The notes under the pieces are model-generated. The model worked only from the letters and a program-made list of their open reading frames with translations, ran no database searches and was not told where the DNA came from. DNA of 64,000 bases from Bacillota bacterium (GTDB taxonomy: Bacteria; Bacillota; UBA4882; UBA8346): NCBI GenBank assembly GCA_023426245.1, contig JAFABB010000028.1, positions 124,001 through 188,000 on the forward strand, written 5' to 3'. Both the position numbers and the translations under genes were made by a program. The first letter of the stretch is position 1, and each line of letters starts with the position of its first letter. Below, piece by piece: positions 41,550 to 50,723 of the stretch.

Positions 41550-42836
41550 ATGGAAAAGACTAAATTTTTTGATATTTTACATCGTGAGTTAGTAATGGCT
41601 CTTGGATGTACCGAACCGGTGGCCATTGCTTATGCTGCTGCATTGGCAGGCAAACACCTAACCTCCAAGTCGGCTTCTCGGATCAGGGTTCTTGCAAGCA
41701 GTAATGTAATAAAAAATGCAATGGCGGTAAGTATTCCGGGAACAGGCGGTTGCGGTATCAATTTAGCGGCAGCTTTGGGAGTTTTGGCTCACAATACGGA
41801 TCGCAGTCTTGAATTATTGACAGGCTTGACCAAAGAGGATATTGAAAATGCAAAGGCAATGATTCAAGAGGGCATTGTAACCGTAGAGATAGCCAATTCA
41901 CCTAAAAAATTATATATTGAAGTAATAGTAGAAACCCCAGAGTCTTATGCCAGAGTCGTCATGGAAGATACCCATACCAATGTGGTTTTGATAGAAGTGG
42001 ATCGGCGGATTATCAAAGATAATCAGATTTGCAGCACTGCTTTACTAGACGGAACAGAAGATGTGAAATTTTTGACCCTCGATTCCATATGGGAATTTGC
42101 ATGTTTTATTGATGTCAAGGAATTGGATATCATCGATAAAAGCATTGAAATGAATAGGAAGATCGGTATGGAAGGATTGAGAAATCCCTATGGATTGCAA
42201 GTGGGACGGATTATGAAATTGAATATGGATGCAGGGCTTTTGTCTGATGATACCCCCACGTATGCAGTTGCCTTAACGGCGGCCGGATCCGATGCCAGAA
42301 TGGCGGGGTGCGTCATGCCCGTGATGAGTAATTCAGGCAGCGGCAACCAGGGTATATCGGCGACGCTTCCGGTAGTTGCTTTTGCCGAGAGACTTCACAT
42401 AGGGAAAGAAAAAATGCTCCGGGCAGTTGCAATCAGTCATTTAGTTACGATCGATATTAAATTGAAGTTCGGCCGATTGTCAGCTCTTTGCGGGGCGACG
42501 ATTTCCGCCATCGGAGCCAGTTGTGGTATAACTTACCTGTTGGGAGGAGGCATTGAGGAAATTAAATCGGCAATTCAAAATATGCTCGGCAATGTAACCG
42601 GGATGCTTTGCGATGGTGCTAAACCCGGATGTTCATTAAAGATCGCCACTTGCACCAGCGCGGCTGTTCAATCAGCCCTCATTGCCATGCGCGGAGTGGC
42701 AATCCAATCCACAGACGGGATTATTGAAAACGATCCGGAACAGACCATTGAAAATCTATGCCGTCTAGGAAACCAGGGAACAGTCGAAGCCGATAAGATT
42801 ATCCTGGATATCATGTTGAAAAAAGCTAACTGTTAG
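41550..42836 (+). CDS. L-cysteine desulfidase-like protein (UPF0597, CyuA type)
   Basis: A 428-residue UPF0597 protein, the family of CyuA/CdsB, which split L-cysteine to pyruvate, ammonia and sulfide with a [4Fe-4S] cluster. C20 in ALGCTEPVA, GTGGCGIN, ALCGATISA and MLCDGAKPGC are the conserved Cys sites; SGSGNQGIS is the family glycine motif. Related to L-serine dehydratase alpha domains, which is the main alternative. GAGGGG precedes the ATG. Sulfide released here could feed the two MetY enzymes and CysK. Confidence 0.85.
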   Translation: MEKTKFFDILHRELVMALGCTEPVAIAYAAALAGKHLTSKSASRIRVLASSNVIKNAMAVSIPGTGGCGINLAAALGVLAHNTDRSLELLTGLTKEDIENAKAMIQEGIVTVEIANSPKKLYIEVIVETPESYARVVMEDTHTNVVLIEVDRRIIKDNQICSTALLDGTEDVKFLTLDSIWEFACFIDVKELDIIDKSIEMNRKIGMEGLRNPYGLQVGRIMKLNMDAGLLSDDTPTYAVALTAAGSDARMAGCVMPVMSNSGSGNQGISATLPVVAFAERLHIGKEKMLRAVAISHLVTIDIKLKFGRLSALCGATISAIGASCGITYLLGGGIEEIKSAIQNMLGNVTGMLCDGAKPGCSLKIATCTSAAVQSALIAMRGVAIQSTDGIIENDPEQTIENLCRLGNQGTVEADKIILDIMLKKANC

Positions 42837-42858
42837 AGGTTTTACGTACATCTTGAAA

Positions 42859-44592
42859 TCAATTATTGAAAAATTTCGGCAAAAAAACCCGGAAGGTGGT
42901 ACCTCTGCCTCTGGCAGATTTCACTTTTAAATCGCCATTCATTTGTAACGCCAGCTTCTTGGCAATTGCCAGTCCCAAACCGTAGCTTCCTTGCTGTTGA
43001 CGACAATTGGCTTGAAATGGTTTAAAAAGATTTTGAATGACTTCGACCGGAAGTCCGGGGCCGGAGTCGGCAATCGTAATTTCAATTTGTTCGCCGAGAA
43101 CCCTGCAATCAATATATACAGTACTATCCGCCGGGGTATATTTAAGACTGTTATCTAAAATATTTTGCAGAATTTGTTGAAAACGCACCGGATCAGCCCA
43201 TACACAGATTTCCGGGGAAAAAGAAGCGAGCCTAAACTTATCCGCTCGTTCTTGATACCCGGACATTACATCCTCGCAAAGATATTTTACACTTACCGTC
43301 TCAGGACTGAAACGAATCTCTCCCAAGTCAAGCCGTGAAAATTCCAGTAAATCCCCAATCATTCTGTTAACCTGTTCTAACTTGGCTAGACCAAGGTTCC
43401 TTTCTTTTTCACCGGTAGTTTCGGTATTTTGGGAATGAAAAAACGCAGTGATGGAAGTTAATGGGTTCCGCAAGTCATGGGCAATCATTGAAATATATTG
43501 AGCCCTTTGCTTTTCGTGATCCTGGAGACTAACTGCCATTTCGTAAAATGCCGATGATAAGCGGGCGATCTCGTCACTACCGTCAACAGGTGAGTATTCA
43601 AGCTTTTGTCCTTCACCAAATCGTTGACTGGCTCGGGTTAATTCTTTAATGGGTATGACAACCCGCCCGGCAGCCGCATAAGTAATAAGGCCAGTAACAA
43701 CAAAAATAACAATCATCATCAAACTGAAAATCAAAATCACTTTGTCGCGGATGACATAAATGGTCTGCCCGGGTGGAACCTGAACGATAAGTCCCCAATT
43801 GTAGGGGTTTAATGGCTGATAGGCTGCCAGAACATAACGACTTTGCTCATCGTGATATTTGGTGGTACCGATCTCGCCATGAAGTATTTTTTGTACGACC
43901 CTATGCCTGCTCCAATTAACCCCCAGTTTGGAACGATCCAAATGAACCAAAATATTGCCTTGATGATCGATTAAGATTGGTGTTCCGCCGTATTTAGCAC
44001 CCTGAGAGGTGAGAATGGCATCTTCAATTCGGCGCAGATCGATAGTTACGAGCAGAACCCCACTTACTTCACCGGGGAATTTTTCGATCGGAATCGCCAT
44101 ATACCAAAAGGGCCGGTTTTCTTCAATAAAATTATCCCAACCGGAGAGTCCAATCTGATCATTCCTGGCCGTTACGAAAATAGGGTTGTTGCTAAAGTCG
44201 GGCTTTGTTTCGGAAAAAATCCGGAGCCGCGAAACACTAACCAAGGTATGGCCATTTTTATCAATAATGTAACCTTCCAAAAAATTTTTATTATGACTCA
44301 AGAGCCGTTCAAGAGCGACCTTCAGCCGGTCTGGCTGTTCCAGGTTCCGCATCGTATCCGATAGGAGAAAAGCCGAGATGGTTTCTTTGTCATGGTCGAT
44401 GATGTTGGTGATATCTTTGGCGGTTTGTTGAGAATAGGCAATTATCTGAGTCATGAGGTAGTTATCTAGATATTGTTTAATTAAAGTAACAGTGATACCA
44501 AAGGTTATAAATAAGCCAATGGTAAACCAAAACAACGGATAAAAGGTTAATCTTTGTTGTAATGACTGTTTATCGAATAACTTCATTTGCAT
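42859..44592 (-). CDS. Membrane sensor histidine kinase
   Basis: A 577-residue kinase. Membrane helices at about 19-39 and 284-307 bracket an extracytoplasmic double-Cache-like sensor (FLEGYIIDKNGHTLVSV, GTPILIDHQGNILVHLD). HAMP is at about 310-362, the dimerisation/phosphoacceptor site H372 in IAHDLRNPLTS, and the ATPase domain has NILDNSLKYTP, DSGPGLP and GSYGLGLAIAK. It overlaps the preceding binding-protein gene by 23 bases. Together with that gene and the HTH-receiver protein it forms a three-gene operon. Signal input may come through the binding protein. Confidence 0.88.
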   Translation of the reverse strand: MQMKLFDKQSLQQRLTFYPLFWFTIGLFITFGITVTLIKQYLDNYLMTQIIAYSQQTAKDITNIIDHDKETISAFLLSDTMRNLEQPDRLKVALERLLSHNKNFLEGYIIDKNGHTLVSVSRLRIFSETKPDFSNNPIFVTARNDQIGLSGWDNFIEENRPFWYMAIPIEKFPGEVSGVLLVTIDLRRIEDAILTSQGAKYGGTPILIDHQGNILVHLDRSKLGVNWSRHRVVQKILHGEIGTTKYHDEQSRYVLAAYQPLNPYNWGLIVQVPPGQTIYVIRDKVILIFSLMMIVIFVVTGLITYAAAGRVVIPIKELTRASQRFGEGQKLEYSPVDGSDEIARLSSAFYEMAVSLQDHEKQRAQYISMIAHDLRNPLTSITAFFHSQNTETTGEKERNLGLAKLEQVNRMIGDLLEFSRLDLGEIRFSPETVSVKYLCEDVMSGYQERADKFRLASFSPEICVWADPVRFQQILQNILDNSLKYTPADSTVYIDCRVLGEQIEITIADSGPGLPVEVIQNLFKPFQANCRQQQGSYGLGLAIAKKLALQMNGDLKVKSARGRGTTFRVFLPKFFNN

Positions 44593-45556
44593 AACTCAAA
44601 ACATCCTCATTGATTGAAAAATTTAATTTTTTAAGCAGCACCTGATTGATTGTGAGCTTATAATAACTGGATAATTCGATCGGTAAATATTTAACCTTGG
44701 CGCCATGGAAGATTTTAACCGCCATTTGGCCGGCTATTTCTCCTATAGTCTCCGGTTCGGCATAGTAAGTTAAAACGCAACCGGATTGATATTCGAGATT
44801 GTTACTAATTGCCGGAAGGCTAGCTTTAATTAAGGTGGCTTTAAGTAAACCGGCCCGGAAAATTAATTGAATGTCATAAGGCAAAAATATAGCATCGGTT
44901 TTGCCTCTTAAATTCAAGATGGTTCTTTCCAAGTCCGGTAAAGGAGTTGCGATTTGATTGAGCTGGATGCCTATTTTTTGGGCGGCTTCACTAAGCCTTT
45001 TATAATCCGGCCAGGCCGAATGGGGAGGAAGAATTAAAGTAAGTCTTTTAAAATGGGGGATGATTCTTTGAGCCAGTTCTAAGGTGCGGTCATAGGGAGT
45101 GAAGTAAGAAACTCCGGTGATATTTTTCTCATCAATAATGGTTTGAATGGTCTCTTTTGTAATAGGGCGGGAGACTAAAGTATAAATAATGGGTTTATCC
45201 CTAAAAGTATGGGCCGTCGTTATGGTCAAGTCTTTTCCGGTGGTAATCAATACCTTAACCCGTTTTTCGGCAATTTTGCGTAGGGTTACCATAGTAGCTT
45301 TCGGGGTTAAGTTTTGAAAGTTTTCAACCACCAAATCCAAATTTTCTCCTTGATAATAACCCTGTTTGGCAAGACCGGTTTTCAGTCCGGCTAAGAATCG
45401 AAGGGTGGTTGGATTGCTTTGATAAAAAAGCACTCCAACTCTTTTGGGCTTTGCTTGAATGGGATTAAAAACATAAAGAAATCCAATGCTCACCATCAAA
45501 AAAAGCACGAGCGTTACCGATATCAAGCTTTTTTTGGAAATGCCCATTGATTTCAC
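44570..45556 (-). CDS. ABC-type substrate-binding protein (TrpX-like family)
   Basis: A 328-residue exported protein with an N-terminal hydrophobic anchor (about 10-30; no lipobox Cys). The mature part begins KRVGVLFYQSN and has the two-lobed fold of the ABC substrate-binding family related to TrpX (VLITTGKDLTITTAHTFRDKP, DAIFLPYDIQLI, GCVLTYYAEPETIGEIAGQMA). No permease or ATPase is encoded with it. It overlaps the upstream regulator by four bases and the downstream kinase by 23, so it probably acts as a sensor accessory that presents a ligand to the kinase. Ligand unknown (aromatic amino acids in characterised relatives). Confidence 0.8.
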   Translation of the reverse strand: MKSMGISKKSLISVTLVLFLMVSIGFLYVFNPIQAKPKRVGVLFYQSNPTTLRFLAGLKTGLAKQGYYQGENLDLVVENFQNLTPKATMVTLRKIAEKRVKVLITTGKDLTITTAHTFRDKPIIYTLVSRPITKETIQTIIDEKNITGVSYFTPYDRTLELAQRIIPHFKRLTLILPPHSAWPDYKRLSEAAQKIGIQLNQIATPLPDLERTILNLRGKTDAIFLPYDIQLIFRAGLLKATLIKASLPAISNNLEYQSGCVLTYYAEPETIGEIAGQMAVKIFHGAKVKYLPIELSSYYKLTINQVLLKKLNFSINEDVLSYANEVIR

Positions 45557-46086
45557 ACCTTTATGAAACTTAACATTTGCTGCACTTCATCCTTGGTAAA
45601 CGGTTTGTTGAGGACAAACTGAACTCCCTCAGTGACCATTTTTGACAACAGCTCTCCGTCTGTGGAACCTGTAATAACTACCACAGGGATGTTTTTGCCC
45701 GAAACAACAATTTTTTTATATAAAGTCAACCCGTCCATATCCGGTAATTTAAGATCCAAATAAATCAAATTAAATTTTTGATTTTCAAGGGCCTTAAGAG
45801 CATCAAAAGCGGTCTCCGCTATGATCACAGTATGCTTTTTCGATAAGGCGTTTTTAATTGTACTTCCAATGAGAGGGTCATCATCAACGACCAAAATTTT
45901 TGACGGCTGAAACTCCTGAGCCTTGATCCAGGACTCGATTTCTTGCCGCTTAAACCGCCAGCAACCAAGGATTTTACTAGCAGGGATCTTCCCTTGCTGG
46001 GCTAAACGGTAAATTGTCATGGGGTTCATTCTCAGATAATCAGCCACTTCATTGACAGTCCATATTTCATTGCTCTCATTTACCAT
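45553..46086 (-). CDS. Excisionase-type HTH fused to receiver domain
   Basis: A 177-residue response regulator with reversed layout. Residues 8-56 are an excisionase/MerR-like DNA-binding domain (WTVNEVADYLRMNPMTIYRLAQ, GCWRFKRQEIESWI). Residues 62-177 are a CheY-like receiver: acidic pocket DDD at 68-70, phosphoacceptor D111 (YLDLKLPDMDG), Thr in VVITGST and Lys in NKPF. The ATG at 46086 follows GAGGTG; an in-frame TTG at 46110 lacks a binding site. Partner kinase is two genes downstream. Most regulators put the receiver first, so this arrangement is unusual. Confidence 0.83.
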   Translation of the reverse strand: MVNESNEIWTVNEVADYLRMNPMTIYRLAQQGKIPASKILGCWRFKRQEIESWIKAQEFQPSKILVVDDDPLIGSTIKNALSKKHTVIIAETAFDALKALENQKFNLIYLDLKLPDMDGLTLYKKIVVSGKNIPVVVITGSTDGELLSKMVTEGVQFVLNKPFTKDEVQQMLSFIKV

Positions 46087-46182
46087 CCGGTTCACCTCAT
46101 AATTACTCAATATATTCCCGCTTGTTTGTCAATTCCCTTTTGTCTTTTTGCAATGTGTCATATTATTATAGCACGATACAAT

Positions 46183-46210
46183 TTGACATCAAAATATAAA
46201 ATAGTATAAT
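46183..46210 (+). promoter_or_regulatory. Promoter of the ankyrin-TIG-Pal lipoprotein gene
   Basis: TTGACA (46183-46188), 16 bases, TATAAT (46205-46210), giving a leader of about 155 bases. The minus-strand sensor operon diverges from the same 289-base gap. Confidence 0.7.
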
Positions 46211-46375
46211 ATAGTATAAACGAAGTTAAAAAAATCCAATTCGTTACCAGAGATAGAGACAAACTGGATGAAAGTGGATTGATTAGGGCAATGTAGTCTA
46301 ATCAGTAATAGCATTGGATTCATTAACTTCCTGGTTTCATTTATTGGATTATCTTATCGAAAGGCGGGGTCGGTA

Positions 46376-47533
46376 ATGAAGTGGTTATACAAATTGACAG
46401 TGGTTTTGATAGTTGTGGCCTTTCTTTTTTTAGCTGGCTGTTCCAACAATGAAAAAGCAATGGTCGATGCAGTCAAAAATAACGATCTGCCCAAAGTTGT
46501 AAATTTATTGGACAAGGGAGTCAGCCCCGATTTAAAAACGGATGATGGAAAAACTATTTTAATGTTAGCCTCTTACTTAGGACATGACAAAATCGCCAAA
46601 ACATTAATTGAAAAAGGGGCTGATGTTAACGGCAAAGATCAGGACGGTAAAACCGCTTTGATGTTTGCGGCGGAAAAAGGGAACGTTGATACGGCCAAAT
46701 TACTTTTGGAAAATGGGGCTGATATTAATGCCACGGAGGGTGGCGGCAAAACTGCTTTGCAAATTGCCATTGATAATAATCAAACAGCAATGATTGAATT
46801 GCTTAGAAATTGGGGAAAAAAGTCCCGGGCGCCAATACCGGCTTCGGTTGAAGATTCAAAGCCGGCATTGGCAATCACCACGATTATTCCGAACAAAGCA
46901 GTCAATAACGGTTCTGTTTTCGTGGAAATCCAGGGTGCTCATTTTGTGAGCGGCCTTGAAATTAAGCTGATCGGAAAACAAGGCGAAATCACTAGCTCCA
47001 ACATGAAAGTCGAAAATGAGGCTAACGCATCATGCTTCTTTGATTTAAGTGGTAAGCAGGCCGGTCATTACCGGGTGGTATTAACAACTCCCGATGGACA
47101 GACTTTCTCGCTCGAAAATGGTTTTCAAGTGGAAAACTTCACCTCCGCTCAAATCAGTCAGGTTTTAAAACCGATTTTCTTTAATTTTGATAGCGCGGTG
47201 ATTCGAGAGGATCAAATGGCAACCCTGAATCAAAACTCGATTCTTCTAAAAGAGAATACCGGTTTATATGTTATTTTAGGCGGTCATGCCGATGAGCGGG
47301 GTTCCCGGAAATATAACCTGGAACTAACTGCTAAACGAGCTAAAGCGGTTCAGGATTACCTGGTGAAGGAAGGCATCGCCAAAGAACGGATTATTATTTA
47401 TGCATACGGAAAAGATTACCCAGTGCAAAAAAGCCATGATGAAACAGCTTGGCAATATAACCGCCGGGTCGATTGTTTGGAATGGGAAACCCTACTTACC
47501 AAAGAACAAGTTCTTGAAAAGACGATCAAGTAA
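46376..47533 (+). CDS. Ankyrin-TIG-OmpA/Pal lipoprotein
   Basis: A 385-residue lipoprotein with lipobox LAGC (C22). Residues 25-150 hold about four ankyrin repeats (DGKTILMLASYLGHDKIAKT, DGKTALMFAAEKG, GADINATEGGGKTAL). Residues 165-252 look like an IPT/TIG Ig-like domain (ITTIIPNKAVNNGSVFVEI). Residues 262-375 are an OmpA/Pal peptidoglycan-binding domain (FNFDSAVIREDQ, GGHADERGSRKYN, GKDYPVQ). Pal-type domains tie the outer membrane to peptidoglycan in diderms. The ankyrin addition suggests docking of a protein partner in the periplasm. A strong promoter and a 17-bp hairpin bracket the gene. Confidence 0.85.
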   Translation: MKWLYKLTVVLIVVAFLFLAGCSNNEKAMVDAVKNNDLPKVVNLLDKGVSPDLKTDDGKTILMLASYLGHDKIAKTLIEKGADVNGKDQDGKTALMFAAEKGNVDTAKLLLENGADINATEGGGKTALQIAIDNNQTAMIELLRNWGKKSRAPIPASVEDSKPALAITTIIPNKAVNNGSVFVEIQGAHFVSGLEIKLIGKQGEITSSNMKVENEANASCFFDLSGKQAGHYRVVLTTPDGQTFSLENGFQVENFTSAQISQVLKPIFFNFDSAVIREDQMATLNQNSILLKENTGLYVILGGHADERGSRKYNLELTAKRAKAVQDYLVKEGIAKERIIIYAYGKDYPVQKSHDETAWQYNRRVDCLEWETLLTKEQVLEKTIK

Positions 47534-47570
47534 ATAAAGAATTGATTAAGCCTTTTCCGAACCTCCTATA

Positions 47571-47610
47571 GATACTAACAAACCGGACCCTCATCCGGTT
47601 TGTTAGTATC
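47571..47610. terminator. 17-bp perfect hairpin after lipoprotein gene
   Basis: Arms GATACTAACAAACCGGA (47571-47587) and the exact complement (47594-47610) with a six-base loop. The T-tract is absent directly after the stem, so it may be a barrier to exonuclease as well as a terminator. Confidence 0.65.
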
Positions 47611-47670
47611 ATTGAAATGATTGCTTTTTAGTACTTTACGGAGTGATAATCATATAACCTTAGGTAAAAG

Positions 47671-48783
47671 ATGATGATGAAAATTAGACAACGGCGAATT
47701 GTATTACAGAAACCTCGGCGGTTATTTTTATTGATACTCGTTTTTATCAGTGTAATTATGGCCGGAACGGCAAAATTGGTTGAATTCCCCAATGAAGGCC
47801 GGGATTTTCTGAAATTAGATTCGTACATTACGGAAAAAATGAATAAACACCTTGTTCCGGGCCTTTCAATGGTAATTCTCGATGATCAAAAAACCATTTA
47901 TCGGAAAGGGTTTGGAGTTAAAAATGCCCGGACCGGCGAGCCGGTAGATGTTAATACGGTTTTTCAGGCTGCTTCATTTAGCAAAACATTAACGGCTTAT
48001 GCAGCAATGCTTCTGGTAGAACGGGAAAAGCTCGCCTTGGATACCCCGTTGAATCATTACATGAAACGGCCATATATACCGGATCCCGAAAATGCCAATC
48101 GCATAACCCTTCGTATGATCCTCAGTCATACCTCGGGGCTTTCCAATGATTCTGATGGTGGCGATCGTAAAGTGTATTTTACACCTGGGAGTCAATTTTC
48201 ATATTCAGGGGCCGGTTTCCGCTATCTTCAAGAAGTCATTGTGAATATAACCGGAATGCCTTTTGAAAGATTCATGAAGCAAGCGATTTTTGAACCTCTT
48301 GATATGAATTCAAGTTCCTTTGCATTTAGTAAAAAATTTCAACCGTTGATTGCCACCGGTCATGAAGCGGGCGTGGCTTTTCCTATTGATAAAAAAGAGG
48401 TTAATGCCGCGTATAGTTTACTTTCGACTCCCGGGGACATGGCCAAATTTATCAAGGAAGTGGTTCGCCCGACCTTATTAAAACCGGAAACCGTAGCCCA
48501 AATGTTACAGCCGACGGTCAAATGGCAAAAAAATATCTATTGGGGCTTGGGATTTGGAATCTTAAAATCACCAAATGAGGATTTCTTTTGGCATTGGGGC
48601 AATAATTATTACTATTGCAGTTTCTTGATTGTCAGCAAGAAATCCAATCAGGGCGTTGTGATTATGACCAATGGCAACACCGGTATGAAATTAGCGGAAC
48701 GGCTGGCGATGAAGGTTGTTAATTCGTATTTTTGTAAACCCGGTGCAGGTCTTAACCGAGAAACCTTTGATTTTATTCAGTGA
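47671..48783 (+). CDS. Beta-lactamase-fold serine hydrolase
   Basis: A 370-residue penicillin-binding-protein-like (class C beta-lactamase fold) hydrolase with an N-terminal membrane or signal segment (about 17-36). The active-site motif S102-x-x-K105 is in ASFSKTL, the second motif is Y-S-G (FSYSGAG) in place of Y-x-N, and the third is HWG near the C terminus. Such proteins include DD-peptidases and esterases; substrate cannot be told. The first of three consecutive ATG codons is at 47671. Confidence 0.8.
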   Translation: MMMKIRQRRIVLQKPRRLFLLILVFISVIMAGTAKLVEFPNEGRDFLKLDSYITEKMNKHLVPGLSMVILDDQKTIYRKGFGVKNARTGEPVDVNTVFQAASFSKTLTAYAAMLLVEREKLALDTPLNHYMKRPYIPDPENANRITLRMILSHTSGLSNDSDGGDRKVYFTPGSQFSYSGAGFRYLQEVIVNITGMPFERFMKQAIFEPLDMNSSSFAFSKKFQPLIATGHEAGVAFPIDKKEVNAAYSLLSTPGDMAKFIKEVVRPTLLKPETVAQMLQPTVKWQKNIYWGLGFGILKSPNEDFFWHWGNNYYYCSFLIVSKKSNQGVVIMTNGNTGMKLAERLAMKVVNSYFCKPGAGLNRETFDFIQ

Positions 48784-48823
48784 ATGATTGCAATTCAGCT
48801 TATGATAAAGCGGAGTTACTGGG

Positions 48824-49111
48824 ATGATTATGAATAGAGATTTTATCGTTAACGTTGTAATCTTAATCGAACTTTTTATAATTCTGTTCGGTGAGTTTAA
48901 AACTGCAGGCGATAAGCGAAAAAAAATGAAGGATAATTTGAATCATAAAATCATTGCAGTCTTGATCAGGCACGGCGGAAAGATGAATTGTTTGGCGATT
49001 AGCCGGTATCTTAATTTATCCATGGAAACTGTTACAGCCAGAATTGAGGAGATGGAAAAAAAGAAATTGATTTCTCGAAACGGCGACGAGTGCATTATTA
49101 TTAAAAAATAA
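48824..49111 (+). CDS. Small membrane-anchored winged-helix protein
   Basis: A 95-residue protein. Residues 6-25 are a single membrane-spanning helix (FIVNVVILIELFIILFG), then a basic linker, then a winged helix-turn-helix of the MarR/Lrp type (MNCLAISRYLNLSMETVTARIEEMEKKKLI). It could be a membrane-tethered DNA-binding protein. It lies 40 bases after the hydrolase gene and before another short gene. No family known to me. Confidence 0.55.
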   Translation: MIMNRDFIVNVVILIELFIILFGEFKTAGDKRKKMKDNLNHKIIAVLIRHGGKMNCLAISRYLNLSMETVTARIEEMEKKKLISRNGDECIIIKK

Positions 49112-49134
49112 TTCGAGTTTAGGGGGTCGGCACG

Positions 49135-49317
49135 ATGGGTTTAGTGTATCATAAAAAACTTAACCATGAGTGGGATAAATTATTATCTCCTGAACAAAAA
49201 GAATTGCTTGTCAAGCCGGGATTCGGATTGTCAAGGCATTTCCCTTATATGAATGCAATGGATGTTAAAGACTGTATGGATGAAATTGAAAACATCATTA
49301 AGATCATGGACCCATAA
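49135..49317 (+). CDS. Small hypothetical protein
   Basis: A 60-residue protein (MGLVYHKKLNHEWDKLL...). GGGGGTCGG precedes the ATG by six bases, and the spacing of 24 bases from the preceding gene suggests cotranscription. Charged, helical, no recognisable motif; a single Cys (VKDCMDE). Confidence 0.45.
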   Translation: MGLVYHKKLNHEWDKLLSPEQKELLVKPGFGLSRHFPYMNAMDVKDCMDEIENIIKIMDP

Positions 49318-49635
49318 AGAAAAAGATATCTAGGAACTCATCGTAATCTTCTCGTAGAATAATCCCGGTAATCCAATCACCGACTCGGAAAGGTAATCAT
49401 GAAGGGAATGCCAGTTGATTTGTTTTTAAAGAAATTTTACTTTCTTTATCCCTTTTTTAGGGTTTTCTGATATAGTTTAAAGCAGGTACTTTTGTTAATT
49501 ACAAGAGCTGGATTTGACACGGGTTGTTGAATTTAGGGAGCGATTTCCCGTCAGTTCTCATCGGGAGTATCCATCTGGATATTTTGAGCATTAATATAGC
49601 AACCATTGAAAAATAAGTTAAGGGTGTGATCTGGC
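49318..49635. other. Gene-free stretch before the LysR gene
   Basis: No gene or clear riboswitch. TTGACA occurs at 49514-49519 but without a matching -10 at the right distance, so no promoter is called. Confidence 0.4.
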
Positions 49636-50520
49636 GTGAATGACCGAAAATTTAAGATTTTCCATATGGTTGCTACGGAATTGAATATGACCCAGGCGGC
49701 GGCGAAGTTATATATGAGTCAGCCTGCCGTGAGTCAAACCATTCATGAGTTGGAAACCGAGTATGAAGTTAAGTTTTTTGACCGAATAGGCAAAAAACTT
49801 TTTTTAACTCAGGAAGGACAAGAATTTTTTCATTATGTCCGCAGAATTTTAAATTTGTACGCAGAGTGTTCACAAACCATCAGTGATATCAAGGGCCTTA
49901 AAAAGGGGAAATTACGAGTCGGGGCCAGCACAACCACGGGGATATATATTTTGACGGATCTCATCGGCAGATTTCAGAAGTTAAATCCGGAAATTGAGGT
50001 CTCGATGGTTATTGAGAATACCCGGATTATTGCCGACTTAATTTTAGAAAATCAAATCGATTTCGCCTTTGTGGAAGGGCAGGTTGATTCACAAGAAATT
50101 TCAGTGGAATATTTTTGTGATGATGAATTGGTTTTTATTGTTTCATCAGAACATCCTTGGACTTCTCGGAAAAAAGTTACTTTCCAAGATGTTGGAAAAG
50201 AGAAATTTATCATGCGGGAACAGGGTAGCGGAACCAGGGAAGTAGTGGAGAATGCACTGAATTTTAACGGTATTGATTATCATTTGGGGATGGAGCTTGG
50301 TAATACCGAAGCAATCAAAAAAGCCGTTGAGGCGGGTCTTGGGATATCCTGTATTTCAAGTCGCTGTATTGAAAGGGAAATTAAGGATCATCGGCTTTGT
50401 ATCATTAAAATTTCAGGATTGTCGATCAATCGCAAATTGAACCTGATTATCCACAGGGACAAGTATCTTTCAAATTTATTCAAATACTTTATCAGTTTTT
50501 GCAAAGAAACCGTTATTTAA
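49636..50520 (+). CDS. LysR-family regulator
   Basis: A 294-residue LysR regulator started by GTG. The helix-turn-helix is at about 15-45 (MTQAAAKLYMSQPAVSQTI), then the linker helix, then a periplasmic-binding-like effector domain (LRVGASTTTGIYILTDLI, VFIVSSEHPW, GSGTREVVENAL). The style is close to CysL/CbbR-type members that respond to anions or small acids. The following NapH-like gene is a possible target. Confidence 0.88.
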   Translation: MNDRKFKIFHMVATELNMTQAAAKLYMSQPAVSQTIHELETEYEVKFFDRIGKKLFLTQEGQEFFHYVRRILNLYAECSQTISDIKGLKKGKLRVGASTTTGIYILTDLIGRFQKLNPEIEVSMVIENTRIIADLILENQIDFAFVEGQVDSQEISVEYFCDDELVFIVSSEHPWTSRKKVTFQDVGKEKFIMREQGSGTREVVENALNFNGIDYHLGMELGNTEAIKKAVEAGLGISCISSRCIEREIKDHRLCIIKISGLSINRKLNLIIHRDKYLSNLFKYFISFCKETVI

Positions 50521-50723
50521 CCGGAGTATACGAGTGGATCAAGCGGCACGTTTTTTGGGGGAATGGTCCCGTTTGCCGGTCAATCTTTCGTTGTAGCTTC
50601 CTGAGAAGTTTATAGCGATGCATATATTCAAATATTTGAATATTACGATTGATAAAATTACAAAATCATTTTATGATCATATACAATACCCCTGCGGTTA
50701 AATCATAACGGAGGTTGTTTAAA

